NCBI RefSeq assembly: GCF_021298855.1
Contig: NZ_JAJTHI010000050.1
Location: 1-38,303 of the forward strand
Direction of reading: 5' to 3'
DNA: 38,303 bases
Source of the DNA: Gemmatimonas sp.
GTDB taxonomy: Bacteria > Gemmatimonadota > Gemmatimonadetes > Gemmatimonadales > Gemmatimonadaceae
Shown here: one piece after another, positions 33,925 to 38,303 of the stretch
Layout of the letters: the number at the start of each line of letters is the position of its first letter
How positions within the stretch are numbered: the stretch's first letter is position 1
Translations under genes and position numbers: made by a program
Notes under the pieces: generated by a model
Database searches by the model: none
Seen by the model: only the letters and a program-made list of their open reading frames with translations
Told to the model about the DNA's origin: nothing

Positions 33925-34406
33925 GCCCATCAGCGCCGCGCACGCCTGCGTCCAAGGTCATGGATTGGGCGGCGGCGGCAGCGTGGCGTCAGGGCCTCGC
34001 CGGTCCCGTGGTCTTCACCAACGGCGTCTTCGATCTGCTGCACCCGGGACACATCGACGTGCTCGATGGCGCGCGGCGTCAGGGCACTGCGCTCATTGTC
34101 GGGCTCAACAGCGATGCCTCGGTGCGCCGCCTGAAGGGGCCGACGCGACCCGTGCGCTCGACGGCCGAGCGTGCGCTGGTGTTGGCAGGGCTGGAGTCGG
34201 TCGATGCGGTCGTGGTGTTCGAGGAGGACACGCCGCTGTCGCTGGTCCAACGGCTCCTGCCCGATGTGATCGTGAAGGGCGGCGACTACTCGCCGGATAC
34301 GATCGTGGGCGCCGATATCGTCACCGCCCGGGGCGGACGGGTCGTCGTCATTCCGCTGGTCCCCGGGCAATCCACCACCTCCATCATCGAGAAGCTTCGT
34401 GGCTGA
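33918..34406 (+). CDS. rfaE2: ADP-heptose synthase (RfaE domain II, cytidylyltransferase-like)
   Basis: This is the adenylyltransferase half of HldE/RfaE as a separate protein. The nucleotidyltransferase signature [19 protein letters not shown] contains the HxGH motif. It is followed by [40 protein letters not shown] and the C-terminal [13 protein letters not shown]. It would convert D-glycero-beta-D-manno-heptose 1-phosphate to the ADP sugar for LPS inner core. From the GTG at 33918 the product has 162 residues, and the start overlaps the LptE stop. An ATG at 33960 gives 148 residues and is a real alternative. Its stop overlaps the GTG of rph. The kinase half is not in the window. Confidence 0.92.
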   Translation: MVGPSAPRTPASKVMDWAAAAAWRQGLAGPVVFTNGVFDLLHPGHIDVLDGARRQGTALIVGLNSDASVRRLKGPTRPVRSTAERALVLAGLESVDAVVVFEEDTPLSLVQRLLPDVIVKGGDYSPDTIVGADIVTARGGRVVVIPLVPGQSTTSIIEKLRG

Positions 34407-35154
34407 ATCGTCAACGGCAATCGCTCTGCTGCGGCAGGGCCGTCTCAACACTGCGTTGCGCCCGGTGACGCTCGAGCGAGGCGCGGTAGCGTACGCCGAG
34501 GGCTCGTGTCTCGTGAGCTTCGGCGGCACCCGTGTGCTCTGTGCCGCGTCGGTGGAGAGTGGTGTGCCCGGGTGGAAGAAAGGCTCTGGCGAAGGATGGG
34601 TCACGGCGGAGTACGCCATGCTGCCACGAGCCACGCGCACGCGGGTGTCGCGCGAACGCTCGCAGGTCGGCGGCCGGACGCAGGAAATCCAGCGACTCAT
34701 TGGCCGCAGCGTTCGGGCCATGCTGGACAGCTTCGCGTTCGGCGAGTTCACGGTGAAGGTCGACTGTGATGTGCTGCAGGCCGACGGGGGCACGCGCACG
34801 GCGGCCATTACGGGAGCGTGTATCGCGGTGCAGGACGCGTTCTCGTGGATGGTGGCCACGGGGCGGTTGCCCGCCTCCCCGGTTCGGCGCCGTGTGGCGG
34901 CCATCAGCGTGGGGCTGATCGACGGGGAGGCGCGTCTCGACCTCGACTACGAGGAGGATGTACGGGCCGGCGTCGACATGAACGTGGTCATGAGCAGCGA
35001 GGGGCGGTTCGTGGAAGTGCAGGGGACGGGCGAGCACGGCACCTTTGCCCGCGGTGAACTCGATGGGCTGCTCGATCTGGCGGTGCAGGGAATCGGGGAA
35101 CTCGATGCGCTGCAGCAGCAGGTGCTCGCCGCGCCGCTCCCGATGCCGGTGTAA
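34399..35154 (+). CDS. rph: Ribonuclease PH
   Basis: A phosphorolytic 3'-5' exoribonuclease of 251 residues. RNase PH landmarks are [57 protein letters not shown] and [19 protein letters not shown]. The catalytic Asp region [18 protein letters not shown] and [20 protein letters not shown] follow. The enzyme trims tRNA 3' ends using phosphate as acceptor. The start is GTG, overlapping the rfaE2 stop. Three tRNA genes lacking encoded CCA follow 0.7 kb downstream, in line with its substrate. rdgB starts five bases after the stop. Confidence 0.97.
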   Translation: MAESSTAIALLRQGRLNTALRPVTLERGAVAYAEGSCLVSFGGTRVLCAASVESGVPGWKKGSGEGWVTAEYAMLPRATRTRVSRERSQVGGRTQEIQRLIGRSVRAMLDSFAFGEFTVKVDCDVLQADGGTRTAAITGACIAVQDAFSWMVATGRLPASPVRRRVAAISVGLIDGEARLDLDYEEDVRAGVDMNVVMSSEGRFVEVQGTGEHGTFARGELDGLLDLAVQGIGELDALQQQVLAAPLPMPV

Positions 35155-35159
35155 CGGCG

Positions 35160-35858
35160 GTGTCGCTGGCGACCACGACGGAGGCGAGGGCCGGGGCCGC
35201 ACCGCGCCAGATCGTGCTCGCGACGCGCAGTGCGGGCAAGCTTCGCGAGCTGGGTCCCCTGCTGGCAACGCACGGATGGGACGCGATCACGCTCGATGCG
35301 TTGGGCATCGTCGAGTCGGCCGACGAAGAGGGACTCGAGCAGTACGATCGCTTCGAGGAGAATGCCCTGGCCAAGGCACGGTATTTTGCCACGCGTACGG
35401 GTCGTCTGGTGCTCGCCGATGATTCGGGGCTTGCGGTGGAGGCCCTCGACGGGCGCCCGGGTGTGCACAGCAAACGGTGGTCGGGGAGTGCCTTGCAGGG
35501 GGCGGCACTCGATGCGTTCAACAACGCGTACCTGATGGAACGCCTGCGTGAGGCTGAGGCGGCCGGGCGTTCGTCTCGTGCCGCGGCCTACGAGTGTGCG
35601 GCGGCGTGTGCGTGGCCGGAGGGGGCCATTGTGGCGCACGGGCGCACGGCGGGGCAGGTGCTTTCGTCGCCGAGGGGGACGGGGGGATTCGGGTACGACC
35701 CGTACTTCTGGTCGGAGGAGCTACAGGCGACCTTTGCCGAGGTGGCACGCGATGCCAAGGCGGCGGTCAGCCATCGGGGGCGTGCGGTGCGCGCCGTGCT
35801 CGCCGCGCTGGCGGATTTTTTTCCGCTGCCAGTTGACCCGACGCCACGGCGGGGATAA
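35160..35858 (+). CDS. rdgB: RdgB/HAM1-family non-canonical purine NTP pyrophosphatase
   Basis: An ITP/XTP pyrophosphatase of 232 residues. Signatures are IVLATRSAGKLRELGPLL, the FEENALAKARYFATRTGR helix, LADDSGLAVEALDGRPGVHS and GTGGFGYDPYFW. AAVSHRGRAVRAVL near the end is the conserved SHR motif. It cleanses dITP and XTP from the nucleotide pool. The N-terminal dozen residues before QIVLATR are extra and start at a GTG. A start nearer the fold is possible. The TAA at 35856 is only 33 bases before tRNA-Pro, with no terminator seen between. Confidence 0.95.
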   Translation: MSLATTTEARAGAAPRQIVLATRSAGKLRELGPLLATHGWDAITLDALGIVESADEEGLEQYDRFEENALAKARYFATRTGRLVLADDSGLAVEALDGRPGVHSKRWSGSALQGAALDAFNNAYLMERLREAEAAGRSSRAAAYECAAACAWPEGAIVAHGRTAGQVLSSPRGTGGFGYDPYFWSEELQATFAEVARDAKAAVSHRGRAVRAVLAALADFFPLPVDPTPRRG

Positions 35859-35891
35859 CATACCCCGCCGCTGGAAGGCGGTGCTGATGTG

Positions 35892-35965
35892 CGGGGCGTA
35901 GCGTAGCCCGGTATCGCGCCTGCTTTGGGAGCAGGAGGTCGCCGGTTCGAATCCGGCCGCCCCGA
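35892..35965 (+). tRNA. tRNA-Pro (anticodon TGG)
   Basis: A full cloverleaf can be drawn. The acceptor is CGGGGCG with CGCCCCG and discriminator A. The anticodon stem is CCTGC with GCAGG around loop TTTGGGA, placing anticodon TGG at 35926-35928. The T arm carries GGTTCGAATCC. The 3' CCA is not encoded. Only 33 bases separate it from rdgB, so it may be transcribed from the gene operon. Confidence 0.97.
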
Positions 35966-36030
35966 CTCTGCCGTATCAGCGGTTGGTGAGTGGCAGTCAG
36001 GTGCCCGAGAGGGTGACCAAGCGTGTGCAG

Positions 36031-36104
36031 GCGCCAGTAGCTCAGATGGATAGAGCGGCAGCCTTCTAAGCTGTTGGTCGGGGGTTCGAATCCCTCCTGG
36101 CGCG
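36031..36104 (+). tRNA. tRNA-Arg (anticodon TCT)
   Basis: The acceptor is GCGCCAG with CTGGCGC and discriminator G. The D arm is GCTC/GAGC. The anticodon loop CTTCTAA gives anticodon TCT at 36065-36067, reading AGA. The T arm GGGGGTTCGAATCCCTC is normal and CCA is not encoded. A 65-base spacer separates it from tRNA-Pro. Confidence 0.97.
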
Positions 36105-36120
36105 TCCGCTTACCGTGCTC

Positions 36121-36138
36121 CACCCGAGGGTTCGGGTG
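36121..36138 (+). repeat. Hairpin in the spacer between tRNA-Arg and tRNA-Lys
   Basis: CACCCGA (36121-36127) pairs with TCGGGTG (36132-36138) around a GGGT loop. There is no T tract, so it is not a terminator. GGGTGC at 36134-36139 also complements GCACCC at the 5' end of tRNA-Lys, so alternative folding of the precursor is possible. It probably marks a processing spacer. Confidence 0.5.
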
Positions 36139-36141
36139 CGC

Positions 36142-36213
36142 GCACCCTTAGCTCAATGGTAGAGCAGCTGACTCTTAATCAGTAGGTTCTAGGTTCGAGT
36201 CCTAGAGGGTGCA
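36142..36213 (+). tRNA. tRNA-Lys (anticodon CTT)
   Basis: The acceptor is GCACCCT with AGGGTGC and discriminator A. The D arm is GCTC/GAGC with AATGGTA. The anticodon loop CTCTTAA gives CTT at 36174-36176, reading AAG. The T arm is CTAGGTTCGAGTCCTAG and CCA is not encoded. It is the last of the three tRNA genes and is followed at once by a terminator. Confidence 0.97.
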
Positions 36214-36216
36214 CTT

Positions 36217-36251
36217 CGCGGCGGTCGCGAAAGCGGCCGCCGCGCTTTTTT
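36217..36251 (+). terminator. Strong intrinsic terminator after the tRNA cluster
   Basis: A 12-bp GC-rich stem (36217-36228 with 36233-36244, one G-U pair) is closed by a GAAA tetraloop and followed by C and six T (36246-36251). It begins four bases after tRNA-Lys and isolates the tRNA transcript from the rRNA promoter region. Confidence 0.93.
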
Positions 36252-36352
36252 CTCCTCGCGTGGCGAGCTCTGCAGTGCGCACGGCAGGCAGGAGGTGACA
36301 AGTCAGGCGGTCGGTCAGCGGCTGATTTGTCAAAGGATTTTCCAGACAGGGG

Positions 36353-36381
36353 TTGCGTTTCGCGGGATGGCAGGCGATTAT
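36353..36381 (+). promoter_or_regulatory. Possible upstream rRNA promoter
   Basis: TTGCGT (36353-36358), a 17-base spacer and GATTAT (36376-36381). It is the only other well-spaced promoter-like pair I saw in the otherwise empty stretch 36252-36496, where no gene is visible. It is weaker than the pair at 36497. Confidence 0.35.
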
Positions 36382-36496
36382 AGCGACCCTTCGCCAAAAC
36401 TGCCGCACGGCGGCGTTGGCAGGCCAGGTTCGCTGGGGTGCATGAAGCGCGGACGGTTGAGCGCGCGGCCAGCGAGAAAAGAAGTGAAACAGGCGG

Positions 36497-36525
36497 TTGA
36501 CAAGTTCGCTTCAACTTGGTAAATA
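36497..36525 (+). promoter_or_regulatory. Main rRNA operon promoter
   Basis: A consensus -35 TTGACA (36497-36502), an exact 17-base spacer and TAAATA (36520-36525). The start would be near 36532, giving a leader of about 240 bases before the 16S gene. It is the strongest promoter sequence in the window, as expected for rRNA. Confidence 0.75.
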
Positions 36526-36606
36526 AAGAGGCTGCCGCCAGAACGGCGGCTGACGAAAAAGCAGGAACTTGTGTAGCCGCAAGCGGTTACGCGCAGGATG
36601 GCAGGA

Positions 36607-36760
36607 CGCTATTTGACAACCGAGGAAGAGATCGATGGATGTGCGGGCGGTGTTTATGACCCAGGGCTGATCAGGGCTCTGGCGAGACATCAACCTGAAA
36701 TTTTGTGATTCCGTGTCGATCGCCTGTGGGCGGATCGCATGGGAGAGCCTATCAAGGCTC
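36607..36760 (+). promoter_or_regulatory. rRNA leader with boxA-like antitermination element
   Basis: CGCTATTTGACAA (36607-36619) resembles boxA of rRNA leaders (E. coli TGCTCTTTAACAA), where NusB-S10 binds. Further on, GAGCCT (36745-36750) pairs with AGGCTC (36755-36760) in a hairpin just before the 16S gene. The position between promoter and 16S supports an antitermination and processing role. Confidence 0.55.
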
Positions 36761-36770
36761 CAAGGGGTAA

Positions 36771-38295
<1,525 letters not shown>

Positions 38296-38303
38296 CGGAG
38301 CGA

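Noticed and set aside
36613..36641. TTGACA at 36613-36618 as a second rRNA promoter
   Set aside because: The position 17 bases downstream reads TGGATG, a poor -10. The surrounding bases fit boxA better.

Overview
The window looks like ordinary chromosomal DNA from a high-GC, diderm, LPS-bearing bacterium. The 16S rRNA gene at the right end (from about 36771) has the sequence style I associate with Gemmatimonadota, close to Gemmatimonas. I recall this rather than having searched it, so the phylum is an inference. Coding density is high, genes commonly share 4-base stop/start overlaps, GTG starts are frequent, and no mobile element, phage or CRISPR array is visible.

Layout, left to right. (1) The 3' end of groEL with its terminator (1-760). 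(2) A minus-strand unit read from 4802 down to 895: Roadblock/LC7 protein, single-domain response regulator, mannose-1-phosphate guanylyltransferase, a GlmU-like left-handed beta-helix nucleotidyltransferase, and a WalJ/YycJ-type metallo-beta-lactamase-fold hydrolase. (3) A plus-strand unit, 4942-13673: a small lipoprotein, serS, a membrane histidine kinase, a UvrD/PcrA helicase and gatC-gatA-gatB. The last five junctions are overlapping or tight, so seryl-tRNA charging, tRNA-dependent amidation and a repair helicase appear co-expressed. (4) A minus-strand pair, 15161-13642: a membrane-anchored coiled-coil protein and a secreted zinc-dependent phospholipase C-like protein whose 3' end overlaps gatB. 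(5) murA and pgeF (15261-17280). The MurA carries Asp in place of the usual active-site Cys.

(6) The transcription/translation operon rimP-nusA-L7Ae-like-infB-rbfA-truB-ribF (17523-24971), preceded by a promoter and a structured leader containing an intrinsic terminator, which suggests attenuation. (7) secD-secF-tatD-ridA and a small membrane protein (25050-29655). (8) An envelope block: an LpxH-like hydrolase on the minus strand, then on the plus strand a thioesterase, a HEAT-repeat/cyclophilin lipoprotein, a second lipoprotein, an LptE-like protein, an ADP-heptose synthase (rfaE2), rph and rdgB (30439-35858). (9) tRNA-Pro, tRNA-Arg and tRNA-Lys followed by a very strong terminator, then the rRNA promoter region, leader and 16S gene, which is complete or nearly so.

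I did not find a clear, wholly new multi-gene system. The most interesting signals are the Cys-to-Asp MurA, the structured rimP leader, the HEAT-cyclophilin lipoprotein fusion, and identical promoter geometry in front of all three minus-strand units (-35, 17 bases, -10, 6 bases, start codon), which would give leaderless mRNAs.
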